This document shows positions 15,131 to 24,867 of a stretch of 64,000 bases of DNA, one piece after another. Source of the DNA: Bacillota bacterium (GTDB taxonomy: Bacteria; Bacillota; Clostridia; Acetivibrionales; DTU013); contig JAEZRE010000009.1 of NCBI GenBank assembly GCA_023412915.1, forward strand, positions 171,523-235,522, read 5' to 3'. The number at the start of each line of letters is the position of its first letter. Position 1 is the first letter of the stretch. The notes beneath the pieces are model-generated. The model ran no database searches. It saw only the letters and a list, made by a program, of their open reading frames with translations, and was not told the origin of the DNA. The position numbers and the translations under genes are program-made.

Positions 15131-17536
15131 TTACTGCGGCGGCAGCAGGAACAGCTTACAAATCGAATTGCCTGGCACGTACCTACCGTTGTTGTATACA
15201 GCCGTTACGCTGAAGTAATACTCGGTTCCATCGTCCAGGTTCCTGAAATCTCCGTCGGTATAGTTCACTGAAGGCGAGACCCCCGCGCCGGTTTTACTCT
15301 TGTCATATATTCCATAGTAACCGTTAGCCGGGTAGGCAGGAGTAGGATCGTCTCTGGAAATTACAAGCCTGTACTCCTTCAGGTTGGGGGAATCGATCTT
15401 GTTCCACCTGACGACCAGCCTGCCGTCCTCATAGTCGACTTTTACTACAGGCGCGGGATATAGCTCCGGGCTGTCCTCTCCATTGTATGTGACGTCAACA
15501 GTGTTTCCTGCAACATTTCTATCTTTATATACGGCTGTAATGCTGAAATGATAGTTTTTACCCTTTTCGAAGTATTTGCCGAAATCCCCGTTAACATAAG
15601 TCTTCGAGTTATCTACTACATAGTAATTCCTTTCATGGTCGGTGATCAAGGAAAGATATCCGTTTTGCGGATAACTTGGAGTGTCGTCGTTTATTGAAGC
15701 CACGACTCTGTATCCAAGGAGATTTGCCGACTCTATCCTGTTCCATCTCAGGACGAGCTTGCGGTTTTCGATCGAGGCCTTAACTATCGGGGCAACATAG
15801 GATTCAGGATTTTCAGCACCGTTATAGGTTATTTGGATAGTATTGCCCGGTACATTTCTGTCTTTATAAACTGCGGTGATGCTTGCAAAATACTTTTCAC
15901 CTTTTGTAAGATATTTACCGAAGTCTCCTTTATTATACACCTCGGTATTATTTATGACCGCATATGTCCTTTCTATATCTGTAAACCAGTAAAGATAGCC
16001 GTTTTCGGGATAGGATGGAGATGAATCGCTCTTTGAAAGCACGACCCGGTAACCCAAAAGGTTTGTAGAATCTATTATATTCCACCTAAGAACGAGCACT
16101 CCGTTCTCAGTAACCACTCTTACCTTTGGCGCTATATACTTCTCAGGATTTTCGGCGCCGTCGTAAGTGAAACGTATGGTATTACTGGGCATATATCTGT
16201 CGTTATATACCGCTGAGACACTTACGAAGTACTTTTCGCCTTTTGTCAGGTATTTTCCGAAGTCTCCGTCATGATAGGCAGTTGAGTTATTTATCACAGC
16301 ATACGTCTTGTCTTTATCCGAATACCAGTAGAGATAACCGTCATCAGGATAAGTTGGAGAAGAATCGTTCTTTGAAATTGTCACGATGTAACCTTGCAGA
16401 TTAATAGATGTAGGTTTATTCCACCTTACTACAAGTGCGCCGTTTTCTACAGAAGTATATATATTCGGCGCAACGTAGGAGGTTGGGATGCTTAAACTGT
16501 TACATACGGCCTTTTGAGCATTACCGGCCACGTTTTTGCCGCTGTAAACGGCGGTTACGCTGAAATAGTACTCTATGCCAGATTGCAGATACCCGCCGAA
16601 ATCATTATTGCCGTTGTATTGTATGTCATTTTTGATTGTATACGACGTTTGGTTCTTATCGGTAATATAACTGAGGAAGCCATTTTCGGGGTATTGGGGC
16701 GTTGAATCATGCTGTGATATTACAATAGCATAACCGAGCAGACTGGAAGAATTTATTCTGTTCCAATGGACTACAAGTACGCCGCTTTCGTAGGACACCC
16801 AGACGTTCGGCTTGATATAGCCGTCGTCGTCGTAGATGACCTTGTTTCCGTTTTCGTCGTAGACAACCTTTTCTTCGGCATTCTTAAAAGCCCTGTAAAG
16901 CAAAGTGGCCGCTTCAGCTCTGGTGAGATTGCCCTGCGGATTGAACAAGGTACGGCCGTTTTGTGTGGAACCTTCTACAAGCTTATGCTTTACAGATAAA
17001 GCGACATACCTTCTTAAATTCGGAGAGATCTGGTTCGCATCTGCGAATTGGTTCAGAATGCTTTCATCAGCGGATTCATTCTGATACCCCAGCGCTTTTA
17101 CGAGCGCTACCGCCATATCTTCCCTTACCGCATTCTGGGAAGGTCTGAAATAGTCCCCCGCAGAGGTCCGGAAGCCAGTCAGATATGACTTTGCGGACTC
17201 CACGTACGGATACTCCCATGCGTTTTTCCCAACATCCAGAAATGAAGGCGTCCCGGGAGAGTAAAGCTCTATATCCAGTGTCAGCACCATCATTTTTGCA
17301 AATTGCGCTCGCGTTACATTGTTGTTCGGGCCGAACATGTTATTACCGATGCCTTCGATGATTTTATTGTCAAGCATCCACATGATCTGATCATACGCCC
17401 AGTGGCCCAGCGGAACATCCTTGAAACTCGCGGGGTGTCCGTTATTTTCATTAGTGGCGTATGTTGTGAGGGAAATTGAAAACACAAGAGTCATGCAAAT
17501 TACTAATGCGATGACTCTCATTATCTTTTTCTTCAT
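15131..17536 (-). CDS. SLH-domain surface protein with five fibronectin-III-like repeats
   Basis: An 801-residue secreted protein. Residues 1-27 form a signal peptide ending in TTYA. Three S-layer homology units follow (about 34-95, 98-157, 160-215; for example FKDVPLGHWAYDQIMWM and NNNVTRAQFAKMM), which anchor the protein to cell-wall polymers. After a short acidic linker come five copies of a domain of about 105 residues, each with VLVVRWN-like strand, LLGYRVVISKND, YPENGYLYW, GDFGKYLTKGEKYYFSVTAVY and PGNTI. These look like fibronectin type III modules and may bind carbohydrate or act as spacers. GAGGAGG lies before the start. No catalytic domain is present. It is convergent with malic enzyme. 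Confidence 0.9.
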   Translation of the reverse strand: MKKKIMRVIALVICMTLVFSISLTTYATNENNGHPASFKDVPLGHWAYDQIMWMLDNKIIEGIGNNMFGPNNNVTRAQFAKMMVLTLDIELYSPGTPSFLDVGKNAWEYPYVESAKSYLTGFRTSAGDYFRPSQNAVREDMAVALVKALGYQNESADESILNQFADANQISPNLRRYVALSVKHKLVEGSTQNGRTLFNPQGNLTRAEAATLLYRAFKNAEEKVVYDENGNKVIYDDDGYIKPNVWVSYESGVLVVHWNRINSSSLLGYAIVISQHDSTPQYPENGFLSYITDKNQTSYTIKNDIQYNGNNDFGGYLQSGIEYYFSVTAVYSGKNVAGNAQKAVCNSLSIPTSYVAPNIYTSVENGALVVRWNKPTSINLQGYIVTISKNDSSPTYPDDGYLYWYSDKDKTYAVINNSTAYHDGDFGKYLTKGEKYFVSVSAVYNDRYMPSNTIRFTYDGAENPEKYIAPKVRVVTENGVLVLRWNIIDSTNLLGYRVVLSKSDSSPSYPENGYLYWFTDIERTYAVINNTEVYNKGDFGKYLTKGEKYFASITAVYKDRNVPGNTIQITYNGAENPESYVAPIVKASIENRKLVLRWNRIESANLLGYRVVASINDDTPSYPQNGYLSLITDHERNYYVVDNSKTYVNGDFGKYFEKGKNYHFSITAVYKDRNVAGNTVDVTYNGEDSPELYPAPVVKVDYEDGRLVVRWNKIDSPNLKEYRLVISRDDPTPAYPANGYYGIYDKSKTGAGVSPSVNYTDGDFRNLDDGTEYYFSVTAVYNNGRYVPGNSICKLFLLPPQ

Positions 17537-17654
17537 ACCATAATCCTCCTCTAAAACTAATATATGGATAATATATCTTTCACTATCTATTATAATTGGA
17601 AAAGGATTACAGTTCTATGAAGTTTAATTAACAATACTGTTACATTTGCGGCAC

Positions 17655-18647
17655 TTATTTGTTACTGATATCTATGCTTACGTCAACGTTAAAGCCGGGG
17701 AGCAGGAAGCCGTCAGGCTTATCTATCGAAATACGGACGGGGATCTGGGTCTCTCCGTTGCTGTCTGTGGCTTTGCCCGATATATAGGTGACCTTTCCCT
17801 CGTATTTACGGGATTTATCGGCTACAGGGACGATGGCGGCGGACGATCCTACCTTTACGTTCTTATAGAACTCCTCCGGAATATCCGCCAGTATCTGCAG
17901 GGTGTCCGTGTCCAGTATGCTCAGGAGCTTTTTCTGCGGGCTAGCAATATCGCCCTGCACATAGCCTATTTCATATACGATACCGTTCCTGACGTCCGAC
18001 ACTATGTCGGAGTCGCTTATATACGGCTTCGTAAGCTTATTGCCCAGCACCTTGAGTTCAGATTCGAGAAGAGACGACTCAAGAGTTTTCTGATCATTCG
18101 CGGAGCCATTGTTGTTTCTGGCGTTTTCTATTGCAAAGGTAACATCTTCAAGGTTCTTCCTGTCACTGTCAACCTGTTTTTTGAAGTTGTCCAGCTCACT
18201 TTTCGAAATGCTTCCCGTAGCGTAGAGCTGCTCTTTTGTAGCAAGCTCCCTGAAGGACTTTTCATATATGCTTTCTGCATTCCGCTTGTCGTTCGCAAGC
18301 TTTTTGAGGTCCGTTCCGGTCGATATCCTGCCTGCATCATTCTTTGCGGCTTCGAGCGACAGCTTCTTTGTTTCCATCGTGCTGGTAATGCCCGTCAAAT
18401 CGAGCGATAGCAAACGCTGCCCGGAGCTTACGCGCTCGCCCTCTTTTACATAAACCTGTGTTACTGGCGCTTCAAATTCCAAGGTTATGTCTTTTGCAGA
18501 GGACGCCACTACTGTGCCGAAGGCTTCCACCGACTGTTTCTGATCCTGCTGGCCTGTTGCGACCGGAGCTGCCTGGACAGTCTCGCCGCATGCCGCTGTT
18601 GATGCCAATAAGGCTATTGACAATAAAACAATTAATATCTTTCTCAT
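17655..18647 (-). CDS. HlyD/MacA-type efflux adaptor lipoprotein
   Basis: A 330-residue protein with a lipoprotein signal, cleavage expected before Cys in LLASTAACGE (about residue 20). Then come a lipoyl-type half motif TLEFEAPVTQVYVKEGERVSSGQRLLSLD, a coiled-coil hairpin (about 80-190), the second half motif NGIVYEIGYVQGDIASPQKKLLSI, and a beta-barrel segment GSSAAIVPVADKSRKYEGKVTYIS. This is the membrane-fusion adaptor of a MacAB-like exporter. It is the last gene of the permease-ATPase-adaptor operon and its start overlaps the ATPase stop by 4 bases. Confidence 0.9.
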   Translation of the reverse strand: MRKILIVLLSIALLASTAACGETVQAAPVATGQQDQKQSVEAFGTVVASSAKDITLEFEAPVTQVYVKEGERVSSGQRLLSLDLTGITSTMETKKLSLEAAKNDAGRISTGTDLKKLANDKRNAESIYEKSFRELATKEQLYATGSISKSELDNFKKQVDSDRKNLEDVTFAIENARNNNGSANDQKTLESSLLESELKVLGNKLTKPYISDSDIVSDVRNGIVYEIGYVQGDIASPQKKLLSILDTDTLQILADIPEEFYKNVKVGSSAAIVPVADKSRKYEGKVTYISGKATDSNGETQIPVRISIDKPDGFLLPGFNVDVSIDISNK

Positions 18648-19324
18648 ACTACTTCACTCACCTTTCCATCTCTTACATTGATAATTCTCTGGCCATAATT
18701 TGCCGATTCCTTCGAATGGGTCACCTGTATGATTGTCTTTCTTTTTTCCCTGTTTATTTCGGCCAGGAGTTTCATGACTTCCATCCCGGTCTTTGTATCC
18801 AGGTTTCCTATGGGTTCGTCCGCCAGGATGATATCCGGCTGGTTTATCAAGGCCCTGGCTATGGCGACCCTTTGTTGCTGACCGCCGGAAAGCTCCCGGG
18901 GCGTATGCCTGCGCCTATCGGATAGACCTACGATTTCAAGGATTTCGTCGAGCTCCTTTTTATATTCCTTAAGCTTTTTCCCGTCGAGAAGTATGGGCAG
19001 CATTATGTTTTCTTCGACATTAAGGTTGGGTATCAGGTTGTAGAACTGGAATATGAAGCCAATTTCCTGCCGGCGGAGCCTGCTTTCCTCCTCGTCCTTC
19101 ATGTCGGACATTTCACGTCCGTTGATCATGATCTTTCCAGACGTAGGCTTGTCGAGTCCTCCGATCAGATAGAGCAGTGTGCTTTTGCCCGAACCGGACG
19201 GTCCCATAATGGAAACGAACTCGCCTTTTTCGATGCTTATGTTGATGTCCTTGAGTACTTCAACTTCAACCCTGCCCATGGTATAGGTCTTTTGAAGGTT
19301 GATTGATTCAATGATTGCTGACAT
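18644..19324 (-). CDS. MacB/LolD-type ABC transporter ATP-binding protein
   Basis: A 226-residue ATPase with Walker A GPSGSGKST, Q-loop FIFQFYNLIPNL, signature LSGGQQQR, Walker B ILADEPIGNLD and H-loop VTHSKE. This is the LolD/MacB subfamily that drives mechanotransmission exporters and lipoprotein or peptide release. The Walker B block reads EPIG rather than the usual EPTG. GGAG lies 8 bases before the start. It works with the FtsX-type permease encoded upstream and the adaptor downstream. Confidence 0.94.
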   Translation of the reverse strand: MSAIIESINLQKTYTMGRVEVEVLKDINISIEKGEFVSIMGPSGSGKSTLLYLIGGLDKPTSGKIMINGREMSDMKDEEESRLRRQEIGFIFQFYNLIPNLNVEENIMLPILLDGKKLKEYKKELDEILEIVGLSDRRRHTPRELSGGQQQRVAIARALINQPDIILADEPIGNLDTKTGMEVMKLLAEINREKRKTIIQVTHSKESANYGQRIINVRDGKVSEVV

Positions 19325-19373
19325 TTATAGTCTCCTTTCATTCAGCTGCCTTTCTTAATTATTCAGAGCCGGG

Positions 19374-21869
19374 TTATTCATACTTCAGCGCCTCTATCAG
19401 ATTCAGCCGTGAAGTCTTTTTGATCGGGCCGACCGAGGCGACAAGCGTGATGAGCGCGCCCAGCAGGAAAGATACCAGGATCAGCGATGGGTTCAATAAT
19501 ATGGGCATTGTAAAATCCATTGCCTGCATGACATACGGAATTGTCCAGACCATCATCAGACCTGCCGCGACGCCCATAATTCCCCCGATGATCCCACAGG
19601 TGGCGGATTCTACGATCATCATTCCAATGATCTGGCGCCTGCTCATTCCCACTGAACGGTACATCGCCAGTGAACGTTTGCGTTCTATGAAGCTGACGAT
19701 GTAGTTATTTATGATACCGAATATACCGATAATCGCCGCCAGATAGGCGAAGGCTTCCATTGAGCCGAAAATGCTGGCGTTGGCGGCGTAATTCTGTTCT
19801 TCGAGCTCTTTCATGGTTATTACATCGAATGGCTCTCCACGGTATTTGCTCTTGATCTTCTCAACTACCGCATTAGGATTTTTATCAGTCTTTATATAGA
19901 TCTCGTTATAGGTCTGTATCCCGGTATCGGCTTTGAAATACTTGTCTGAAATCAAGCCGAAGCTGCCTCCGTCAAGTATGGAGTCCTGAAAGCCTATGAT
20001 CCTGTAAGTGAAATTTCCTTTGTCCAGCTTGAGAGTTATATTGTCGCCAATATTAAAGCCTGCCTTTTTTCTGAATATACTCGTCAGTATAATGCTTCTT
20101 TCATTATCCAGCGATCTCAGGAGGGCTTCCTTGTCTCCGTCCATATTCAGTTCGTAGAATGAAGGATATTTTGATGTATCGATACCATCGACATAACCAA
20201 GCTTGTAATCGGTCCCTATTATGTCTACAGGCGGTGAGGACAGGTTACCGCAGACCTGCCGTATTCCGTCGATGGTCAGCAGCGACTGTTCGGAGGATCT
20301 GTCCGCGCCAGGTTTTATCAGCCAGACCTCGAAGCGCGCGCTTCTTGTAAAAAAGCTCGCAACTTCCTTCAATGCACTGTCGCTGATGGTAGTTATCATG
20401 ATCAGAGTGGAAATTGAAATGGCCAGTATCGATATGTTGTTCAGGATACTTTTGTTTTCCCTGAGGTTTTTTGCAGCGATAGCGCCGACATTTCCGAACG
20501 ATACGGTATATACTTTTTCAAAAAGCTTTACAAAGCCTGTTACAAGGAGTGGCAGCAGCATTATAAGTCCTATTATCGACGACATCATGCTAACGGTATC
20601 GAGCAGGTATGCCAGCCCGTTGGGTGAAATGGGGGGCAGTATGAAGGACAATGCCAGAAGCGCCAGTCCCGCTGCATATCTGGCTGTCTTCTTTCTGTTC
20701 TTTTTTTCAATTGCGTTCAGGACTATTTCCTTTACCGGTATTTTAGAAATCTTCATTATGGGTAAAACGGAGCTTATTACGGACAGGCCGACTGCCAGAC
20801 CGAACGATGCCGCCATCTGCGCCGGCGTATATATAAGCTTTATTTCATAACCTGACGAAAAATTCGGTGTAATAAACATCGTTATCAGATACAGAACACC
20901 GAGTCCCAGCGCGCATCCCAGCGCCCCGCCTATTATGCCGTATGCAAGGCTCTCGCCGAGAAGCACGAGGTTTGTGGTGCGCTTCGTTGCGCCTACGCTT
21001 CTGAAGGTGCCTATTATCGGCAGCCTTTCGAGCGTTATGACCTTAAACGAGGTATATATGATGAACAGACTCATGAACGCCACGACTATTGTCATCATCA
21101 TAAAACCTACGGACATGGATTCCACGCTTGCCCTTGCGTCCTCCTCGGGGACCGGTTCCTCAACGCTGTAGCCCCTGTAGCCCGCCTTGATCTCCGCAAT
21201 GCTTTGCTTTACGTCGACGCCGTCCTTCAGCCCCATGAATATGATATTGTTTGCGTTGGTCCTCCCGAAGATCGACGATAGTGCGGACTTGGGAACAATG
21301 ACGTTCATGGTGGTGCCCTTTTCCGTAAAATAGCCGTCGGGCTGTGCTATGGCACAGACTGTGAATCTGTAGACTTTTCCACCGATTTGCAGCTTGATTG
21401 CATCTCCGATTCTGATGCCGTACTTTTCGGCCGAGGTCTTTCCAATAATGACTTTCCTGCCGCTGAAATTACCGATATCCGATCTTCCGTCGGTATAGAA
21501 AGGACACATCATATTCATGTCTTCCATGGTGGTTCCTCTTACCAATACGGAAACGGACTCATCCCTGCTGCGTTTGTAGAGGGCCCCGGATCGCAGCGCG
21601 CCGATAATATAGTCTGCTTTGTCCGACATAAAATCGAGCCTGCCGGTCTGTAGATTTTCCGAAGGCGAATTGTTTTCGGGGAAGACCATAATGTCCGCAT
21701 CTCCGTATAACTGCTTCGAATCGGTCAGAAACATATCGACGACGTTATCGGTGATAGCTTGGGCTGCAAAGAAAAGAGCCGAGGATAAAATGATGGAGAA
21801 CAGAATCAGAAAAGTACGCAGTTTCTTCTCGTACATATTTCTTATTATGAATTTTATGATAATTTTCAC
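19374..21869 (-). CDS. FtsX-family ABC transporter permease (two-repeat type)
   Basis: About 831 residues when started at GTG 21869, which has GGCAGG upstream and gives the usual N-terminus KIIIKFIIRNMYEKKLRTF. The annotated frame could begin further upstream (ATG 21890), where no ribosome site is visible. The protein has two FtsX modules: an N-terminal helix, a large outside domain (MacB-PCD-like), three helices around residues 290-420, then a second outside domain and a C-terminal module with helices ending in SRLNLIEALKYE. It is the first gene of the exporter operon and is divergent from adhE; the Rex-like sites between them could influence both. The exported substrate is unknown. Confidence 0.88.
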   Translation of the reverse strand: MKIIIKFIIRNMYEKKLRTFLILFSIILSSALFFAAQAITDNVVDMFLTDSKQLYGDADIMVFPENNSPSENLQTGRLDFMSDKADYIIGALRSGALYKRSRDESVSVLVRGTTMEDMNMMCPFYTDGRSDIGNFSGRKVIIGKTSAEKYGIRIGDAIKLQIGGKVYRFTVCAIAQPDGYFTEKGTTMNVIVPKSALSSIFGRTNANNIIFMGLKDGVDVKQSIAEIKAGYRGYSVEEPVPEEDARASVESMSVGFMMMTIVVAFMSLFIIYTSFKVITLERLPIIGTFRSVGATKRTTNLVLLGESLAYGIIGGALGCALGLGVLYLITMFITPNFSSGYEIKLIYTPAQMAASFGLAVGLSVISSVLPIMKISKIPVKEIVLNAIEKKNRKKTARYAAGLALLALSFILPPISPNGLAYLLDTVSMMSSIIGLIMLLPLLVTGFVKLFEKVYTVSFGNVGAIAAKNLRENKSILNNISILAISISTLIMITTISDSALKEVASFFTRSARFEVWLIKPGADRSSEQSLLTIDGIRQVCGNLSSPPVDIIGTDYKLGYVDGIDTSKYPSFYELNMDGDKEALLRSLDNERSIILTSIFRKKAGFNIGDNITLKLDKGNFTYRIIGFQDSILDGGSFGLISDKYFKADTGIQTYNEIYIKTDKNPNAVVEKIKSKYRGEPFDVITMKELEEQNYAANASIFGSMEAFAYLAAIIGIFGIINNYIVSFIERKRSLAMYRSVGMSRRQIIGMMIVESATCGIIGGIMGVAAGLMMVWTIPYVMQAMDFTMPILLNPSLILVSFLLGALITLVASVGPIKKTSRLNLIEALKYE

Positions 21870-21943
21870 TCGGGTACCTGCCTTTTCCATTTGTGATTTC
21901 ACGGGATAATACGATATTGGGAAGCGGGTGTCTGAAAAATAAT

Positions 21944-21961
21944 TCGTTAAAAAAATAACAA
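21944..21961. promoter_or_regulatory. Rex-like operator 1
   Basis: TCGTTAA-AAAA-ATAACAA fits the Rex consensus TTGTTAA-N4-TTAACAA with one mismatch in each half. It lies 34 bases upstream of the adhE -35 box. Confidence 0.5.
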
Positions 21962-21977
21962 ATTTACATTTGATATA

Positions 21978-21995
21978 TTGACAATTATTTAACAA
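21978..21995. promoter_or_regulatory. Rex-like operator 2, covering the adhE -35 box
   Basis: TTGACAA-TTAT-TTAACAA has a perfect right half and two mismatches in the left half, which doubles as the -35 element. Confidence 0.5.
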
Positions 21996-22006
21996 AGATT
22001 TATAAT
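21978..22006 (+). promoter_or_regulatory. Consensus promoter of adhE
   Basis: TTGACA (21978-21983), exactly 17 bases, TATAAT (22001-22006): a perfect sigma-A promoter, about 110 bases before the start codon. Such strength would need repression, which the flanking Rex-like sites can supply. Confidence 0.85.
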
Positions 22007-22016
22007 TGCATCAAGA

Positions 22017-22034
22017 TCGTTAATTAATTAACAA
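22017..22034. promoter_or_regulatory. Rex operator 3, downstream of the adhE -10 box
   Basis: TCGTTAA-TTAA-TTAACAA differs from the Rex consensus at one position only. It lies just after the expected transcription start, where binding of Rex at low NADH would block transcription. Rex control of adhE is well known in clostridia. Confidence 0.75.
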
Positions 22035-22116
22035 TATGGCACTGAATTATAACGAAATCAGTGACTAATATGTAAATTTATTTAGAAGAATAATTAAATG
22101 CATGGAGGTGTCCAAT

Positions 22117-24867
22117 ATGACTGAAAAAACCATAACGAAAAAGGAAAATTATAAAACTGCAAAGCCCGAAGCATCGAACGAACGGAAGCTTGACGCGGTA
22201 AATGAAGCGGAACGGGAACCTGTACGCGAGACAGCGCGCGAGATAGTTGGCGGGCCGGAGCGGGATAAAGAGAATAAAGCATTGCAGGAGGAGAAGCTTG
22301 AGGTAAGGAAATCCATAGATAAGCTTGTATCAGGCGCTCAGAAAGCTCTTGACCAGTTTCTGCAGTATGACCAGGAAAAAGTGGATGCAATAGTCAAAGC
22401 AATGGCCATTGCGGGCCTCGACAATCATATGAAGCTTGCCAGGCTCGCTGTGGAGGAGACCGGAAGAGGCATTTACGAGGACAAGATAACAAAAAACATA
22501 TTTTCGACGGAATATATCTATAACAGCATTAAGGATATCAAAACCGTAGGCGTTATCACCGAAAACGAAAACGAGGGCTACGAAGAGGTCGCCGAGCCTA
22601 TAGGCGTGATTGCGGCCGTCACGCCCGTTACGAATCCCACTTCGACTACGATGTTTAAAGCGCTTATTGCGATCAAGACAAGGAATCCCATCATTTTTGC
22701 CTTCCACCCGTCTGCGCAGAAATGCAGCTCCGAAGCGGCAAGGGTATTGAGAGATGCCGCAGTCGGGGCCGGAGCGCCCGCCGATTGCATACAGTGGGTT
22801 GAGAAGCCTTCGATTGATGCGACCCAGCTGCTTATGAATCACAGCGGCGTATCGATGATACTCGCTACAGGCGGCGCAGGCATGGTCAAGGCAGCTTACA
22901 GCACCGGGAAGCCGGCGCTCGGCGTAGGCCCTGGAAACGTGCCGTGCTACATTGAAAAGACAGCCAACCTGAAACGTGCGGTCACAGACCTCATTCTTTC
23001 CAAAGCCTTCGACAACGGCATGATATGTGCTTCCGAACAGGCGGTGATAGTTGATCGAGAGATATCTTCGGATTTCGAGGCGTTCATGAAGGAGAACGGC
23101 TGCTACTTCCTGAATGCAGAGGAGACTGAAAAGCTTGCCGCAACAGCCATCGACGAGGAAAAATGCGCTATGAACCCGAGCGTCGTGGGCCAGTCGGCTT
23201 TTACCATCGCAAAACAGGCCGGCATAGATGTACCCGAAACAACGAAGATACTTGTAGCGTACCAGGAAGACGTAGGCCCGGGTTACCCCCTGTCTCGCGA
23301 AAAACTGAGCCCCATACTTGCCTATTATATAGTCGACTCCACGGACGAGGGTATTGGCAGGGCCGAGCAGATGGTCGAGTTTGGCGGCATGGGCCATTCA
23401 GCGGTCATCCACTCCGAAGACGAAAGAGTCATAAGCGCCTTTTCAAACAGAATCAAGGCAAGCCGGCTGATAGTGAATTCACCTTCCACACACGGCGCGA
23501 TAGGCGACATTTACAATACTACCATGCCATCGCTCACTCTGGGCTGCGGCTCTTACGGTAAAAATTCCACCACACAGAACGTATCGGTCGTAAATCTTAT
23601 GAATAAGAAGAGGGTTGCCGTAAGGAAGGTCAACATGCAGTGGTTCAAGATACCTGAAAAAATATATTTCGAGTTTGGCGCGACACAGTATCTCAGGGAT
23701 ATGCCCGACATTTCCAAGGCTTTCATCGTCACGGACCCGTATATGGTCTCAGCCGGTTATGTAGACAAGGTCCTGTACTACCTCAGGAAGAGGCAGGAGT
23801 ATGTCCACTGCGAGATATTCTCCGAAGTGGAGCCGGATCCTTCCATGGAAACGATACACAAGGGCTGCGACATGATGAACAGGTTCAAACCCGACGTCAT
23901 CATAGCGCTCGGCGGCGGTTCGGCTATCGACGCCGCAAAGGGCATGTGGCTGTTCTATGAGAATCCGGAGGCCGATTTCAATTCCATGCGGCTTAAGTTC
24001 ATGGATATAAGGAAGAGGATATACAAATTCCCCAAGCTGGGCAGAAAGGCCAGGATGGTCGCGATACCCACGACGTCGGGAACAGGCTCGGAGGTTACCT
24101 CCTTTGCTGTTATTACGGACAAGGCGAGAAATGTCAAATATCCTCTGGCTGATTATGAACTGACGCCCGATGTCGCCATCATCGACCCCGATTACGTAAT
24201 GACGGTGCCGGCGGCGATAACGGCCGATACGGGAATGGACGTACTGACTCACGCCATCGAGGCTTATGTATCCATACTTGCGTCGGATTTTACCGACGGG
24301 CTTGCCATCAAAGCGATACAGCTGGTTTTTGAATACCTGCCAAGGGCGTATAAAAACGGCGACGACAAGCTTGCAAGGGAGAAAATGCATAACGCTTCCA
24401 CGATAGCGGGCATGGCGTTCACAAACGCTTTCCTCGGTATCAATCACAGCCTTGCGCACAAGCTCGGAGGCGAGTTCCATATACCGCACGGCAGAGCGAA
24501 CGCGGTATTACTGCCATATGTCATAGAATACAACGCGCAGAAGCCGACAAAATTCGTATCCTTCCCGAAGTACGAAACCTTCGTGGCGGATAAAAAATAC
24601 GCGGAGATAGCCAGAGCGCTGGGGTTGCCCGCAGCTACAGACGAAGAAGGCGTAAGAAGCCTGGTAGAAGCAATATGGCAACTGATGAAGGGGCTCAACA
24701 TGCCCGTTACCATAGCGCAATGCGGAGTTAATGAAAGGGAATTCAAGGCGAAGGTACCGGAGCTTGCCGACAGGGCATTCGAAGACCAGTGTACCACTGC
24801 AAACCCAAGGCTTCCGCTTGTATCCGAACTGGAGAAGCTGTACCTTAAAGCTTATGGCGGCGAGTAA
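22117..24867 (+). CDS. adhE: Bifunctional acetaldehyde-CoA/alcohol dehydrogenase
   Basis: A 916-residue enzyme that turns acetyl-CoA into acetaldehyde and then ethanol with two NADH. The N-terminal aldehyde dehydrogenase half shows the catalytic Cys in NGMICASEQAV. The C-terminal iron alcohol dehydrogenase half shows GGGSAIDAAKGMW and the metal ligands in GMDVLTHAIEAY and NHSLAHKLGGEFHIPHGRAN. ATG 22117 was chosen because GGAGGTG (22104-22110) lies before it; the upstream ATG at 22102 would overlap that site. The protein has a charged, Glu/Lys-rich extension of about 65 residues before the usual start region (VDKLV-type), making it longer than the typical 870. The promoter region carries three Rex-like sites. 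It is expected to form spirosomes in the cytoplasm. Confidence 0.97.
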   Translation: MTEKTITKKENYKTAKPEASNERKLDAVNEAEREPVRETAREIVGGPERDKENKALQEEKLEVRKSIDKLVSGAQKALDQFLQYDQEKVDAIVKAMAIAGLDNHMKLARLAVEETGRGIYEDKITKNIFSTEYIYNSIKDIKTVGVITENENEGYEEVAEPIGVIAAVTPVTNPTSTTMFKALIAIKTRNPIIFAFHPSAQKCSSEAARVLRDAAVGAGAPADCIQWVEKPSIDATQLLMNHSGVSMILATGGAGMVKAAYSTGKPALGVGPGNVPCYIEKTANLKRAVTDLILSKAFDNGMICASEQAVIVDREISSDFEAFMKENGCYFLNAEETEKLAATAIDEEKCAMNPSVVGQSAFTIAKQAGIDVPETTKILVAYQEDVGPGYPLSREKLSPILAYYIVDSTDEGIGRAEQMVEFGGMGHSAVIHSEDERVISAFSNRIKASRLIVNSPSTHGAIGDIYNTTMPSLTLGCGSYGKNSTTQNVSVVNLMNKKRVAVRKVNMQWFKIPEKIYFEFGATQYLRDMPDISKAFIVTDPYMVSAGYVDKVLYYLRKRQEYVHCEIFSEVEPDPSMETIHKGCDMMNRFKPDVIIALGGGSAIDAAKGMWLFYENPEADFNSMRLKFMDIRKRIYKFPKLGRKARMVAIPTTSGTGSEVTSFAVITDKARNVKYPLADYELTPDVAIIDPDYVMTVPAAITADTGMDVLTHAIEAYVSILASDFTDGLAIKAIQLVFEYLPRAYKNGDDKLAREKMHNASTIAGMAFTNAFLGINHSLAHKLGGEFHIPHGRANAVLLPYVIEYNAQKPTKFVSFPKYETFVADKKYAEIARALGLPAATDEEGVRSLVEAIWQLMKGLNMPVTIAQCGVNEREFKAKVPELADRAFEDQCTTANPRLPLVSELEKLYLKAYGGE

